Made by a program: the position numbers and the translations under genes. From positions 8,140,012-8,204,011 of the forward strand of contig CM073330.1 of assembly GCA_037043015.1 (NCBI GenBank): DNA of 64,000 nt. The letters are read 5' to 3'. Below, piece by piece: positions 1 through 11,879 of the stretch; within the stretch, counting starts at the first letter, position 1; each line of letters begins with the position of its first letter. The notes below the pieces were generated by a model that was not told the origin of the DNA, searched no databases, and saw nothing but the letters and a program-made list of their open reading frames with translations. The DNA comes from Bryum argenteum. Lineage: Eukaryota > Streptophyta > Bryopsida > Bryales > Bryaceae.

Positions 1-2787
1 CCTCTGCCGTTACAATTGCACGTCGGGCCCGGGTAATTGGCCTACCTGTTGCCGGCGCACGCATGGCGTACACAAGTCGTGGCGAAGACTTGACCGGCAA
101 TGCCTTGGCAGGTGATGCAAGCTGTGGCAAAGCTGGCATTGTCGATGAAGGTCCGCCCTTACCCAACTCATCAAACTTGGGAACAGGCGGAATTTTCCTC
201 CCCAGGGGAGGTGAGTGCATCGCCAATGTCCCTGTACCAGTCTTCCCCGGTGACCTGTGAACCACCTTAAATTCAACTGCCTCCCTCACTTCAACCTCCT
301 CTGTCTCCATCGGAGCAGGATCTGGCTCCTTCCCTCCAGCGGTGGCCTTCGTGGCTAAACCCTCGTCCATCGGAGCAGGATCTGGCTCCTTCCCTCCAGC
401 GGTGGCCTTCGTGGCTAAACTCTCGTCCATCGGAGCAAGATCTGGCTCCTTCCCTCCAGCGGTGGCCTTCGTGGCTAAACCCTCGTCCATCGGAGCAGGA
501 TCTGGCTCCTTCCCTCCAGCGGTGGCCTTCGTGGCTAAACTCTCGTCCATCGGAGCAAGATCTGGCTCCTTCCCTCCAGCGGTGGCCTTCGTGGCTAAAC
601 CCTCGTCCATCGGAGCAGGATCTGGCTCCTTCCCTCCAACGGTGGCCTTCGTAGCTAAACCCTCGTCCATCAGAGCATCTGGCTCCTTCCCTGGACCAGT
701 GGCCTTCGTGGGCACCTCCTCGTCCATCGGAGCAGGACCTGTCTCCTTCCCCTCAGGTATCTCCATGGGCGGAGAGGCTTCACCGCCCTTTGATGGCGAT
801 CCACCTTCCTCGCCCTGTACTTCATCACAAAGGTCGTCACCTTCGGCGTCAAGCTGCTCCTCAGGTTCTTCCTCGTCATCCCCTTCTGGTTCTTCCGCCT
901 CGTCATCCCCTTCTGGTTCTTCCGCCTCTTTGCTTGGGCTGTTACCCTCTTCTACTGCCGCCTCGTTTGATGTGCCGTGCGCGACCCCTTCCTTTGATTC
1001 TTTGTCGTCCTCGGAGCCTTCTCCATCTGATGTCACCTCCGAAGCCAACGGCCTACCTGCCTCAGCCTTCCTAGCTACGTGGACGTGGGATAACACGTTC
1101 AAGTTTCCTGCAAGCACGGGCTGTGAGGACGCGTGCGGTGAGGATGGAGCATCGGGAGAATTGCCACCGTCGTCGTCTTCCTCTTCGTCATCCCTTTTAG
1201 AAGAGGCCGTGTCTTCATTGGATTGGGAATCAGTCTGAGGTATACCCTTCAGCAACCCTGCAAAATGAGAACGCCAATCGTGTTAGTGCAAAGTTTCTCC
1301 CGAATGGCATCCACATAATCAGAACACTAACGTATTACCTCCGTAAGGGGAAGGCCTGCCGTCTGCAACCTTCTGCTTCTTCGTAGTGAGGAACTTTGTA
1401 GGTTTCTCCATCTGACGCTTCGCTGTAGTAGCCGGTGCTGCAAGCTGTCTCGGCCGCACCGGCGCGGCCATTGGTTTCTTCCCCTTCTCGATAGCCCCAT
1501 CGCTTGGCCCAACGTCAGCAAGGGATATAGACTTCCTCGTTTCCGCTTCCTTGATAAGCGTGCTTGGATCTTCCGATGCATCGGAGTCCCTCCTGGCGTT
1601 GTCTTTGCTAGCTGAGCCCACGTTGAGGTTGTCCTCTTTGTCCGAAGAACTGGCGTCCTCATCAGGTGATGCTTCCTTCTCGTTACCGCCCTTGCTGCTG
1701 GGGCTCGAATCATCATCCTCCTCTACGAGCAAAACACCTGAACAGGGTACCCCTCATTAGTGAAGAAGTTAGTACAATGTGCAAGAACTAAAGTACTACT
1801 AAGTAAGAGAAGAGAAAACGGCTCATCGTGGTAGTGCGGGTCGTACTGAAAAGCACTCCATATTGTACATAAACTATCACAATTATCACCTGATACTGCA
1901 TTATGTACTCTGGACGGTGGCCATATGTAGCTAAAGTAGTGGCACGACAACGCAAAGTACATTACCCAAGTATAAAGAGTACACACCTGTAAACTTTATA
2001 TACTCAAAGACTACAATTCAAAGAAAGAGTAGTACACTCATCAGACCTAGGATTACCATATTACAAACACCTATCACCTCAAGTACTACAACAGTCAAAA
2101 AAGGTGTACAATGACAACCATCAAGGACTCATTGAGGTTACATGAAGTGTAACTGTAGTACAAAAGCAGAGTTGGATTCAATTGAAGGATCAGCTTAGAG
2201 TATTAAGGACACACACACACCCTAACCGACATTAAGGACACACACACCCTAACCGACAGTACTCCTGAAGCCAATCACACAAACTGAACTACATGTATAC
2301 TTCGTGTACACATTAGTGGAAGAGACAGCTACATACCTGAATCTGGTACCTTCCTTCTTTCTCCCGCGCTAAGAGTGAGGTCTTCTCGGTCCTGTAACCA
2401 ACGCCCTTCCTCCAAGCATTGGTACTCCTGTGCCTCAGCAGAATCAATCGGCCACCCAAAACTCTGCAGCCATGCATAATCACAACCGTGGAAACACTTA
2501 TACTGGACACAACCTCCCCCTTTCCCAAATGTAGCAAGAGCACACCACGGGTGGTAGAGGTGGAGACAACTAGCTACGATAATATCGTAATTAGGGAAGG
2601 GGAATTCACACAAACTACAAACTGTGATTGCAATGTACTTAGTGTGATCTTCCCCTTCCTCACTAACAAGGGCTGACTTAGAGGGATAAACTCCAGGCCA
2701 GGGATGCATGGCTGACGGTCGGCCACCAAACTTCAGCACCGCAGCTTCGTCGCTGAAGATGGCTAACTGCTTCTGCTGTAAGCGCAT
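1..2787 (-). CDS. Acidic RING-H2-like disordered protein, partial at window edge
   Basis: Three exons splice in phase: 2787-2337, 1737-1339, and 1257 to the window edge, with introns of 599 and 81 bp. Phase-1 junctions rebuild a Gly codon at each join. Exon 1 starts with a basic/coiled-coil stretch, then a RING-H2-like cluster: CSLC, later CLHLYHPWC, then further Cys (CVQYKCFHGC). Exons 2 and 3 are strongly acidic and disordered (runs of E, D, S), and exon 3 carries a 20-residue tandem repeat (EGLATKATAGGKEPDPAPMD type). Exon 3 stays open to position 1, so the C-terminus is missing. The ATG at 2787 is only the first ATG after an in-frame TAG at 2847-2845; the reading continues upstream of that stop in the same frame, so this may be a truncated family copy rather than a true start. 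The 599-bp intron holds a short tandem duplication near 2203-2257. RING-H2 domains often act as E3 ubiquitin ligases; that role is inference here. Family not recognised. Confidence 0.55.
305..720. repeat. 60-bp tandem repeat array coding a 20-residue repeat
   Basis: About seven head-to-tail 60-bp units; the last two are shorter and diverged. Two variants alternate (GCAGGATC with AAACCCTCG, GCAAGATC with AAACTCTCG), so the higher-order unit is 120 bp. Both strands are open here. The minus reading is the real one because it continues through well-phased exons on either side. Confidence 0.9.
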
Positions 2788-4283
2788 CCGGGAATCTACG
2801 GCCACGAACTCAGCCTCCTTCGCGTTTAGCTCCTCTTGCGCCTTCTACAACTTGCACATGTTGTTGGTCTTCATCTGTTCGGCACACCAAAGCCGAGTCT
2901 CTGCTTCAGGATCTGTACTGGCCTTGAGGAACGCCAACTGGTCGTTGCAGAGGTCGAGGGATTTCTCGTACCCCTCCACTTCCTTCCGAGCGTTGTCCCG
3001 AGCAAATGACGCAGCCTGCCTACCGTTTCTGCTTACGATAATTTCAGCTCCCAACAACTTGATGAGACTCAATCCTTTCTACTCGCTCAGCAATCTTGAG
3101 CACTGTGTCCACCTCTTGTCTGTTTGGTATTCGGGATGCACAAACCTCAGACACATCCTGCTCAAAATCCCATCAAAGAAACCCATCAAAGAAGGTGGCA
3201 GTTCTCGGTTAATAAACCCTAAAAATTGAACAGCAACAGACAATGGAAACAAGAAGTGAACGCAGCGCTCACCTTCTTCGAAGTCCCTGGCGTCTCCAAG
3301 CCCAGCGTCTTCGGTATGTCCACCTTCTCCTTCTTCAGCCGCTTCCAGGTCACCTTCGTAGGAGGGAGACCAAACTTTTTGGCATACAGGAGCTTCTCCC
3401 TTTGAAGCCTCACTGCCCTCCGCTGCGTCTCGTTCGTTTCTTGAGCAAACGCGCACCAATCAATCGACCCCACCCCGAAAGCCACCTCTTGCGTGATGCC
3501 CCTCGCAAACTGAACCTTCAAAAACGACGGCATGGAATTCTCGCGAGTCTTTGGTAAATCCGCCAATGGATATCCTCACGCGCGCAAAGCACGCCCCGCT
3601 TCTTGCAACCCCGCCACTTCCGGCCAAAGACGCCCTCTCGCGCCCCCACCTTTTGCCAAATATCTCGACACACCTTCTCATCGTGCACGCCCTTCTCGGT
3701 GAGGCGATGAGCGTTGATTTCGCCTCATCGAGACCGAGCTTCTTGAAATCTTCGAGAGAAAAGCGCAGAGGCTCCTTCCGCATCTTCGCGAGTCGGCGTC
3801 GACGCCCAAGCCGTCGTCATCGAGGTTGAGATCATTGTCGAGATGATCTTCATCTTCCTCCTCTTCGATACCAAGACGGAGCGCAGAGACAATGAGCTTC
3901 CTTCAAGACGACGGCCCCCCCTTGCTCAAAGAATCATCCTTCGATGACCCGGCTTTCTTCGAGGCATGCGCCTTCTTCAGAACCGCGGCCCTAAACTCCG
4001 CTGCCTTCTTCTCGCCAACAACTTTCTTCGCCTCCGCGGCCTTCTTCGACCAAATCGCTTGGCCTGGCCTCCGCCGCCCTTCTTCGCTTGTACGACCTTC
4101 CGGTCGTTCTCCTCGCAGTTCTTCTCCGAGCGCTTCATCACCGGCATTCCCTAAACTCCGCACCCACCCCAAACCCCGAAAAAAAACTAAAAACGCGCCT
4201 TTTCCTAACCAGCTACTCGCCCACGCTTTAGGCCACGCACACGAAACTATGCTCACAGCTTCTACGCCGCTCCTAACCCTCAC
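2788..4283 (-). pseudogene. Decayed upstream part of the RING/acidic gene
   Basis: Minus-strand coding pieces line up with the downstream gene but need repairs to be read through. A coiled-coil stretch at 3072-2845 runs in frame into the RING exon except for one TAG (2847-2845). Frame changes occur near 3060 (after a segment containing KIAERVERIE), near 3570-3585, near 3790 and in a G run near 3915. One junction still looks normal: an exon ending TSKK with donor GTGAGC near 3271, joining in phase 0 to one starting DVSEVCASR near 3150. The most upstream part (4283-3800) is Lys/Ala-rich, then Asp/Glu-rich. The frameshifts point to a decayed paralogue; assembly errors are less likely given their number. 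No function can be assigned. Confidence 0.5.
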
Positions 4284-4599
4284 GGTTTCTAAACGCCTCT
4301 CACTAGAAACCCTACTCGATTACTCAAAATAGCCTCTCAATCAACTATTCTCACTACCTGCAATACCAGCTCATTCTCAATGCAAATGTTCACATTCCTC
4401 GCACTAAAACCTCACAGAAACACTTTCAACAAGAACTCTCGCGGCTACCTAATGTCCACAGCTCAATACCCTAGTCGCGGCACCTGTTACTTCCCTCCAG
4501 CCATCAACGACAACACAGCATCGACGTGAAAACGCGCGAGCACGGAAGTTCAAAAAACAGCTCAAAAACTACAAACTCGCGAAATGGCGGGACGGCTCT

Positions 4600-4995
4600 G
4601 CTGAGGCACAACGGAAAGGAGAGAGAAGATGGTGATCGGTGATCACCGGTCACCACCGGGCTCAAAGCCGCCAAATCAAAAAGCTGACATAAATCAAACA
4701 GCTGACAGCAGGGACAGGTAAATCCAACAGGGTTGATAAATACAGTAGGGACCCACCCTACTGCCGAGTCCGTCCACGCTGAGGCGCAACAGAAAGGAGA
4801 GAGACGATGGTGACCGGTGATCACCGGTCGCCGCTGGAGGTAACCGGTGATCACCGGTCACCACCGGGCTCATAGCCGCCAATTTCAAGCCATCACATAA
4901 ATCCAACAACTGACAGCAATCCAGCAGGGCTGATATAGAAAAGGGACCCACCCTACTGTCGAGAAGGGACCCACCCTACTGCCGAGTACGTCCAG
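4600..4995. repeat. Tandem duplication of about 190 bp with ACCGGTGATCACCGGT palindromes
   Basis: Two diverged copies (from about 4600 and about 4785) share GAGGCRCAACRGAAAGGAGA starts, a palindromic core and a GGGACCCACCCTACTG end. The perfect 16-bp palindrome ACCGGTGATCACCGGT lies at 4813-4828 and 4843-4858, with a one-mismatch version at 4635-4650. The GGGACCCACCCTACTG motif is repeated again in the second copy. No coding signal seen. Confidence 0.75.
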
Positions 4996-6008
4996 GCTGC
5001 ATTGATGATACTGACATACAAAGGACTCGATGTACCTCCCCCAAAACCCCAAAAACAAAGCTTTGACTTTCAGTACTTGGAGAGTATTTTTTTTTTGGCG
5101 GAGAGTGCACCCACCCTAGTGTGCTTACACCCTAATTACATTTAGCAAGAAAGGAGAAACACAAATTATAAAATTCAACACCTCCTCGATCAAGTCCAAA
5201 CACTTTAATGAACCTTCTTGAGTTCTTGATAATCTATGTTTTGGCTATTTCATGTTTAATGATATGCTTAACTATACCCCAATATGAATCATCATTATAA
5301 GAATTGATCACTTTCAATAAAAATTCACTTTCTTCTTTCTCTTAAAATTATAAAGAGATAAGACGAAAAAATTAAAATATATATGTATATAAAAATAAAA
5401 AACAGAGGAAAACACTAAGAACCTAGTCCATACTCCATAGAGATTGATTATTTAGGGCCCTCTGAATCTTGTTGATTTAATAGCAAGAGAAGGGCACTCA
5501 ATCCCCATAGTTGAAAGACCTCAAAACAACAAAAAATCTTCAAAATTGCCCTCTTTAGATGCAAGGTGCTTTTTTTTAATTTACAATGTATTTTTGAGTA
5601 TGTAACCGCAAGATATTGTATTCAAATTGTATGTTCATATGTATTTCAAATCTTAAATTCAATCTCCTTACCAATTGTGAGATCGTGATGTTCAAAGTTG
5701 GAAAAATAGTTTGTTTCACTAGCTCGAATAGATTTAGTAGTACTTTGAGAATTCAAATAACCACTTTGGTAGAAAATTTAATACGAGGCTCTTCACATTC
5801 TTGTTCCAAGGCGAGTTAGGAATATTTCTATGCACTCTTCACCTTCATACAACGTATAAACCTGTAGAAATGCTTGATCATTCACATGGAGGTATGCTAA
5901 AATTCAAATCCAAAGACCCGTCTTTGACAATAAAATTGTCATGTGAAAAAAAATTGGGTTGTAAATCTAAACGGTGAGATCAGGCCTTAAAACCTTACTA
6001 ACATACAC

Positions 6009-6055
<47 letters not shown>

Positions 6056-6400
6056 AATTTTTGATGAATTTTTGAAGTTTGCTATCTAATTAACTTTGAG
6101 CAGATTTTGAATGAGCATGTACTGTAGTTTCGACACATGTCAAGTAGTGTATCCAAAATTTGACCGTGATTATCTCCTAAAGTTTGAGGAATTTTGAAAC
6201 TAGTAATGACTCTTCCTAAAGATATGAATAAACTCTACAACTTTCAACTTCATGCGAGCTAAATTTGGTAAAACAGAAGCTCACCAAGCCCCAAACGATT
6301 ACAATTTGGCCTTTGTGCACTTTAGGTGTTCAAAGGATTGGTTAAATCTTGACATCCAAGTATTCATTATCAGTTTCATGATTAGGCTCGTCGTTGCATG
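4996..6400. other. AT-rich intergenic DNA with a 43-bp poly-A tract
   Basis: No gene seen. A run of 43 A residues spans 6010-6052. The rest is AT-rich sequence with short accidental ORFs. Confidence 0.7.
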
Positions 6401-6720
6401 TTATGGTACGAGCACCAGATCTTATAAAGACGCATGACTTTAGTCTGAGATTCGGAGAATGTTCAATTACATTGGTACCTGTGTACATAATAGCTCATTA
6501 GAAAGGACACAAGAATGCTACCATCAAACAGTGAAGCTAGCAGAAGAATTATGATTTCTACAGTGATCAGAGCCTTTTTACGTTTAATTGAGGATCCATA
6601 TTCCATATTCCATGCAGAATTTAAGGCAGATTATGCCTCGTGTGCAGGTGCGCTTAAGGCAAGTAGAATGGTAGATTTGATTCTCTAGTAGCACGCAATG
6701 TAATATTCCTTTTTTGAGTT
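6400..6720 (+). repeat. Dispersed repeat, copy 1 of 2
   Basis: Clearly similar, in the same orientation, to about 35930-36260. Shared blocks include GACGCATGACTTTAGTCTG and CATCAAACAGTGAAGCTAGC, with scattered substitutions and small indels. Non-coding in both places. Confidence 0.75.
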
Positions 6721-6757
6721 CGAAAAGCACATAACTGAAAACCACCACCACAGTTAA

Positions 6758-7017
6758 CCCCTAAAGATCCAAGAAAGCCGAAATGGCTTTTTGGGGTTTC
6801 CGCAGGGAAAAAAGTCAGCCAACTTTGACCATTATAATCTCAAAATCAGAAAACAATTAACGGTTCAAATTTGACATATGAGTATAGGGTCAAGTTCACT
6901 TCAAGATCCTATGGTTGGATCTTCTAATTACTGCTTAGATTGAGTTTTTTCGGGCCTGAAGTAGAAGAGGGTCTTTTGTGATAATTTAGACAATTTTGTA
7001 TCAAGGATCTTTAGGGG
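6758..7017. mobile_element. TTAA-flanked piggyBac-like MITE (260 bp)
   Basis: Ends are CCCCTAAAGATCC and GGATCTTTAGGGG, a perfect 13-bp inverted repeat, flanked on both sides by TTAA (6754-6757 and 7018-7021). TTAA target sites with CCC-starting ends are the hallmark of piggyBac-type elements. No transposase inside. Its interior resembles the element at 7232-7492 in opposite orientation. Confidence 0.75.
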
Positions 7018-7224
7018 TTAACATAGGACACAGAGCAGATAACGTTGCAAACAGCGTTACTTGTGGAATATTTGGTATTTCGTTGAACTGGCACTCTGAA
7101 AATCAAGGTTGGAGCTTATTCATCTTCGTTTTGGATGAAAGTAATTAAAGCAAATGAAAATATTCTCAAATGGATGAAATCGTGCGGGGATGGATGATAT
7201 TTTGGTGACAGAGTTTTGTTTTAA

Positions 7225-7889
7225 CCCTTAACCCCTAAAGGCCCATGATGTTTTGGGAGCTTGAAATCCCAACATTGACCACTATGTACTAATGCGGGTA
7301 CGTCCAATATTTTTGGAAATTTTTGATAACTTCAACCGTAGGATCTTGAAGTAGACTACCATAGGTAGTAGTGTGAAAATTTTCAACCGTTGGATCATCA
7401 CTGGATGTGAGATCATAACATTTGAAGTTGACTGTAAATTTTTTTTGGCCTTGACCGTAAAAGCCGAATCGGCGGCCGTGGGCCTTTAGGGGTTAAACGC
7501 CTAGCTATACGGATTTGGGCAGCCCAGTATTGGATCAGAGCATCTTTTGCACTTGGGCATCATGAATAGTGCACTTTTTGAACTTGGGCATCATGAATAG
7601 TGCACTTTTTGAACTTGGGCATCATGAATGATCCAATCAATGATGAGCTTGCAACCTCCTACAAGATTATGTACCACCCCAACCTACCTACCACAATCCT
7701 TTCAAAGCAAAAAATCACTCATACAAATTGTGATTTGAATTCTAAAATTTCACTTTTTGAATGCATCAGAAGAAGGTGACTAGTTTGACATCAAAATATA
7801 AGTGAAAAGTTGAGTACATTGAGAGCTACAGAGGAGATTCTGTTGGAACATGACCCCTTGGGTCACCTTCGGGCTTCGGCATTTAAGGG
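7225..7889. mobile_element. TTAA-flanked MITE of the ACGCC type, interrupted by a second element
   Basis: Flanked by TTAA at 7221-7224 and 7890-7893. The left end reads CCC, TTAA, then jumps over the element at 7232-7492 and resumes TTAAACGCCTAG. The expected uninterrupted end is CCCTTAAACGCC, as at 42395. The interior matches 10899-11271 directly and 42395-42756 in inverse. It includes a 31-bp direct repeat (GTGCACTTTTTGAACTTGGG type) near 7570-7630. Confidence 0.7.
7232..7492. mobile_element. TTAA-flanked MITE nested in another MITE's end (261 bp)
   Basis: Perfect 13-bp inverted ends CCCCTAAAGGCCC and GGGCCTTTAGGGG, with TTAA on each side (7228-7231, 7493-7496). The target TTAA belongs to the terminal repeat of the outer element at 7225-7889. 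Non-coding. Confidence 0.75.
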
Positions 7890-7893
7890 TTAA

Positions 7894-9289
7894 AGGTCCA
7901 ACTTGCTTGATCTCACCTCCTCGTGAAACAATTGGGATTTTACTTTTTTCAAGTTTTGATTTTGTGCATGTAAATATGGTTTAAGGAATTAATCTCATGG
8001 TGAAGATCTTCACTCCAATTATTCTTCACATGTCATTTTTATTGTTAAAAACTTGACTTTGTATAATTTCAATTTCAGCAAACCTATATGTGAAAAATCA
8101 AGCATTAACTTAGGATTTACATGTCGTATGAGGGTAAAATTTCTAATTCACCAAGGAACAAGGATGTGAAGAGCCTCAAATCAAATTTGCTTCCATAATG
8201 GTTATTTGGGCCAACAGTAGTATTTATCCTTAGTCCTTACCAAACAAGTGTATGAGAATTTTTTTTCCAACTTTGAACATTGTGATCTAATTTGAGGCCT
8301 TTCAACTCGTAGGGATTAAGTGCCCCTCTCTAACTTGGTATTAGTGTACAAGATCCAGAGGGCTCAGTCTAATCAATCGCTATAGACTGGGTTCCTACTT
8401 CCTAGTATTTTCAGTGACCATCTTATGCTATCGGACGAGGAAGACCGTGAACCTCAATCACGAAGTTTATCACAATACAGTATATGGCAGGGGCAGTAAA
8501 AGGTGATTACCGGAGGAGAAAGTCAACCATCGAATACTACTAGAGACTTTGCACCTCATGACGAAACACATAGTCAATCTCGATCATTATGATTCTTTAA
8601 AATACGGTTCAATCTCAAATGAAATCATGTCAAGTACAAGAGCGTCCAGATGAGTTTTCATCACGTGCTACCCCAAGGAGCACCCACTTGTACGGATTCA
8701 ATTAAGACACACTTCTATAGAAGTCCTTTCCAGGGTGATTAGCAAAAGAGAACTTTACAATGATCATACACTAGGGATGTTCACTACCTACTGTAGGCAG
8801 TGTGAGGAAGAAGAAACTGCCAAAGGCGTTAAAACAGTCTGACTATGCTATGGAAGCGTATACGAAAAAGTCCCCAGGGGAGGTCCAAAAGCAGGCCGTA
8901 CTCAAACACACTTCGCGAAGCGTATTGGTTCTGGTCGACCGACTTATCGGTTTCTAATCTGTGCGTGGACCTTGGTTTTCGGTGGCTCCGGGGCTGATAA
9001 TGGTTGTTGCTTGCATCGACTGATTATGGATTGCGATGAAGGTAAGGCTTTGGAGGTGCACCCGCAGTTCATCGACGGGATGCCGCGGATGCCGACTTGT
9101 TCTATGGACCCTAGCCTAGGGCGAGCGGGACGACCCTATCGGGTGATGAAATGATGATGGCTACATATGTGCAACCATCCTGAGGCCCGCCAAAGAATGC
9201 AGCAACCAAGAAAAAACTCTACCTCAAGTTGTGACAGGTCGCCTTGCGAAGTAGAATGAGATAATGCGAGTTATAATAATAATAATAAA
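7894..9289. other. Intergenic stretch without recognised features
   Basis: No gene or element could be supported. The part from about 8400 to 9250 has a more mixed base composition and a short open frame near 8972-9154 with no recognisable motif. Confidence 0.6.
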
Positions 9290-10870
9290 ATACTCCATTG
9301 AGCTTGTAGTCTTGAGCAACATCATATGTTTCTTGAGCAGCATGATATATCGGAGTTCGTCATATTTGAGTTAGTATGTAGATCAAAGCCTTAGTTCTTA
9401 GTATTAGTTTGATTAGACCATTATAACGGGTAATATTATGTGCTTTTGGTGGCAAGTGCTTTCAAAGCCTATTGAAGGCTGTTCATCATATACTTCACAA
9501 CTTTTTACTTATAACCTCAATTCCGTTAAAATGGCACAATTCCTTGTGCCATATTGCCAAAGCCATGTTGTGCCAATTTGGTCGCGTTTCTGAAACGTGC
9601 CATTTTACTGGCATATTTTTGAACTCAAAATCTCAAAGATTTATGCTTGCAAAATGGCACTTTTTTTAATATCACCCACATCTTCCATTATATCAACAAA
9701 TTTCTGTAATATCATCAAAAATTCCATAATATCACACTATTTGATGAATTTTGACCTTCAAATTCTGTCGAAGGGCAGTTTTTTCTCAACGGCCGCTCAG
9801 AAATATCTCTGGTTTTGAGCGGCTGCTCAGAAAAATTTGCTCTATTATGTCAAAAAAATGACAAAAACGAGTGTTGTTTTTTTCATTTTTTCCACCTTAA
9901 ATCGTGCCATTTTACCAGAATATTGGCAAATTAACAGAATTGAGGTTTTATATTTTTCTTTGATTCATGTGTTTGCCTAATATTTCACTTCATTTTTTGC
10001 ACTAAGTGTTGTGTTATGGGCAAATTCGTTAAATTGAGACTTTTAGCAATCTCATTTACATAAATCTGCCCATCCTCATTGATTTCTTTGTGTTGTATGT
10101 GCTTCTAATACCACATGTTGATAAATAGGAAAGAATCAAACTATTTAATTTGGCTTGGAAATCTCAACTTATTTTTATCTACTAACTCTTCGAGAACAAA
10201 GTTTATTTTATAATCATCACAACTTTTATTTTATTTTACTTTATCTACTTGACACACATGAATAAAAAAGCTCAAAGGAAATATTTGCACACGTCGATGA
10301 CAATTGGGAGAATCTACAGCAGAGAATTGTACCTGTGCACAACTTTTCAGTACCTACCACCATCCTTCGGTGAAGATCATTTCGCACTGTTCAATAAGTA
10401 TTCATTTTGACCATATTCATATATAAGCACTCAAAAATTATTTGTCAACCCAGAGATGTCAACCCAGCATAGCAAATGAGGTCGGTCCTCAATGATAGGC
10501 CCTCATGTTTACTGTAATTAGCCAAACCAGTGAATACATGACAGACACAAACACCAAGTGAAAGTGTAAAACTCATGACATGCAAGGAGATTATAATCAC
10601 CACAGGACTGGTTCCCGAGAACGAGATAAGGCAAACCAGATTGAAGATGCTTCGGTTGTGGTAAGCGGTTATTAATCACATGTTAAATTATCGAATGGGA
10701 AGCTCACAAGTCTCACATCCTAAAAGGGAAACAAGTTCTGCTTTGGACAGCGCCGGGTGTATTATCTTTAATCGATAATACATTGACTTGACTGTTTCGA
10801 CAAAACTGAAAAAGAAAAAGGGAAGTAGCTGGGGTAGTAGCTTAATCTGATTAATATTCATTCGACAGAC
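9290..10870 (+). repeat. Segmental duplication block X, copy 1
   Basis: Matches about 27450-28440 directly and about 25200-26250 in inverse. Shared blocks include ACACATGAATAAAAAAGCTC/ACACATCAACACAAAAAGCTC, CAGATTGAAGATGCTTCGGT and the ATTGACTTGACTGTTTCGAC region. A 435-bp MITE (9513-9947) sits in this copy but not in the matching part of the copy near 27650, which therefore shows the empty site. Confidence 0.75.
9513..9947. mobile_element. MITE with AACCTCAATTCCGTTAAAATG ends, 4-bp target duplication
   Basis: 435 bp. The left end AACCTCAATTCCGTTAAAA is inverted at the right end (AACAGAATTGAGGTT). It is flanked by the 4-bp direct repeat TTAT (9509-9512 and 9948-9951). The interior carries repeated TGCCATTTTA/AAAATGGCA and AATATCAC motifs. 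Related to the 257-bp elements at 28690 and 29099. Superfamily not identified; non-autonomous. Confidence 0.75.
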
Positions 10871-10898
10871 TTAATTAATAATCATTCGATAGACTTAA

Positions 10899-11271
10899 CC
10901 CTTGAACGTCAGGCTATACGGATTTGGGCAGCCCAGTATTGGATCAGTATTGGATCACAGCATCTTTTGGACTTGGGCATCATGAATAGTGCACTTTTTG
11001 AACTTGGGCATCATGAATGATCCAATCAATGATGAGCTTGCAACCTCCTACAAGATTATGTACCACCCCAACCTACCTACCACAATCCTTTCAAAGCACA
11101 AAATCACTCATACAAATTGTGATTTGAATTCTAAAATTTCACTTTTTGAATGCATCACAAGAAGGTGACCAGTTTGACATCAAAATATAAGTGAAAAGTT
11201 GAGTATATTGAGAGCTACAGCGGAGATTCTGTTGGAACATGACCCGTTGGGTCACCTTCGGCATTTAAAGG
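10899..11271. mobile_element. TTAA-flanked MITE (373 bp), close to the 7225-7889 element
   Basis: Flanked by TTAA at 10895-10898 and 11272-11275. The interior is nearly the same as the outer element at 7497-7889 (ATACGGATTTGGGCAGCCCA, then TTGGAACATGACCC). The ends are diverged (CCCTTGAACGTC against CATTTAAAGG), so this is an older or damaged copy. Confidence 0.65.
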
Positions 11272-11509
11272 TTAATAAATGATCATTCCATAGACTGCCA
11301 ACATGAAGCAAACGGAGATGTTTGAAGGTAAATATTTGTCACCGAGCTTCAAGGGTCTGCTCAAACGACGGCAGACGCGGAAGTCAGACCTTCCCGTGCG
11401 ATTGTAACTTGTTTACGACTCATTTACCGTCCCTCAAATCGCGTAGTAAAGACCCTCATCGGACTATACACTACGACTCCTCATACATGAAAGAACAAAG
11501 CGATATTCG

Positions 11510-11700
11510 TTATATTGAGACGATTAGGAGTCTCATATTTGATCCGGGGATAAAGAAAAACCGTTCAACATCTTCAATATTGAATCGTTTTTATGATTTG
11601 AGACTTTTATATATCAATACACATGAATACGTCTAGTGCCCAAAGGTTGCATTCAAGTTTTATCCCCGGCCCGGGGATAATTCCAACAGACCTAAAGTGT
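11510..11700. repeat. Imperfect palindromic stretch
   Basis: Contains inverted motifs such as GATCCGGGGATAA with TTATCCCCGGCCCGGGGATAA, and GATTAGGAGTCTCATA with GATTTGAGACTTT. Possibly a foldback element; borders unclear. Confidence 0.35.
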
Positions 11701-11879
11701 GCTCAAAGTCTCGAAGTGCACATATAGTCTCAATGTAACGAATATGACCATGAACGTAGGACATATTTCATGTGAGTTGAGGAGTAGGCCCTTATCAATT
11801 TATTAATAGAAGGGAAGGAAGATAAATGAAATCATATCGATATATAAAACTGTTCCCGGGCTACAGAGGCATCTCAGTG

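Noticed and set aside
342..1238. Plus-strand 298-residue ORF rich in Ser and Pro
   Set aside because: The minus strand is open over the whole 1-1257 stretch and joins neighbouring exons in phase; the plus frame is a shadow of the repeat and acidic codons.
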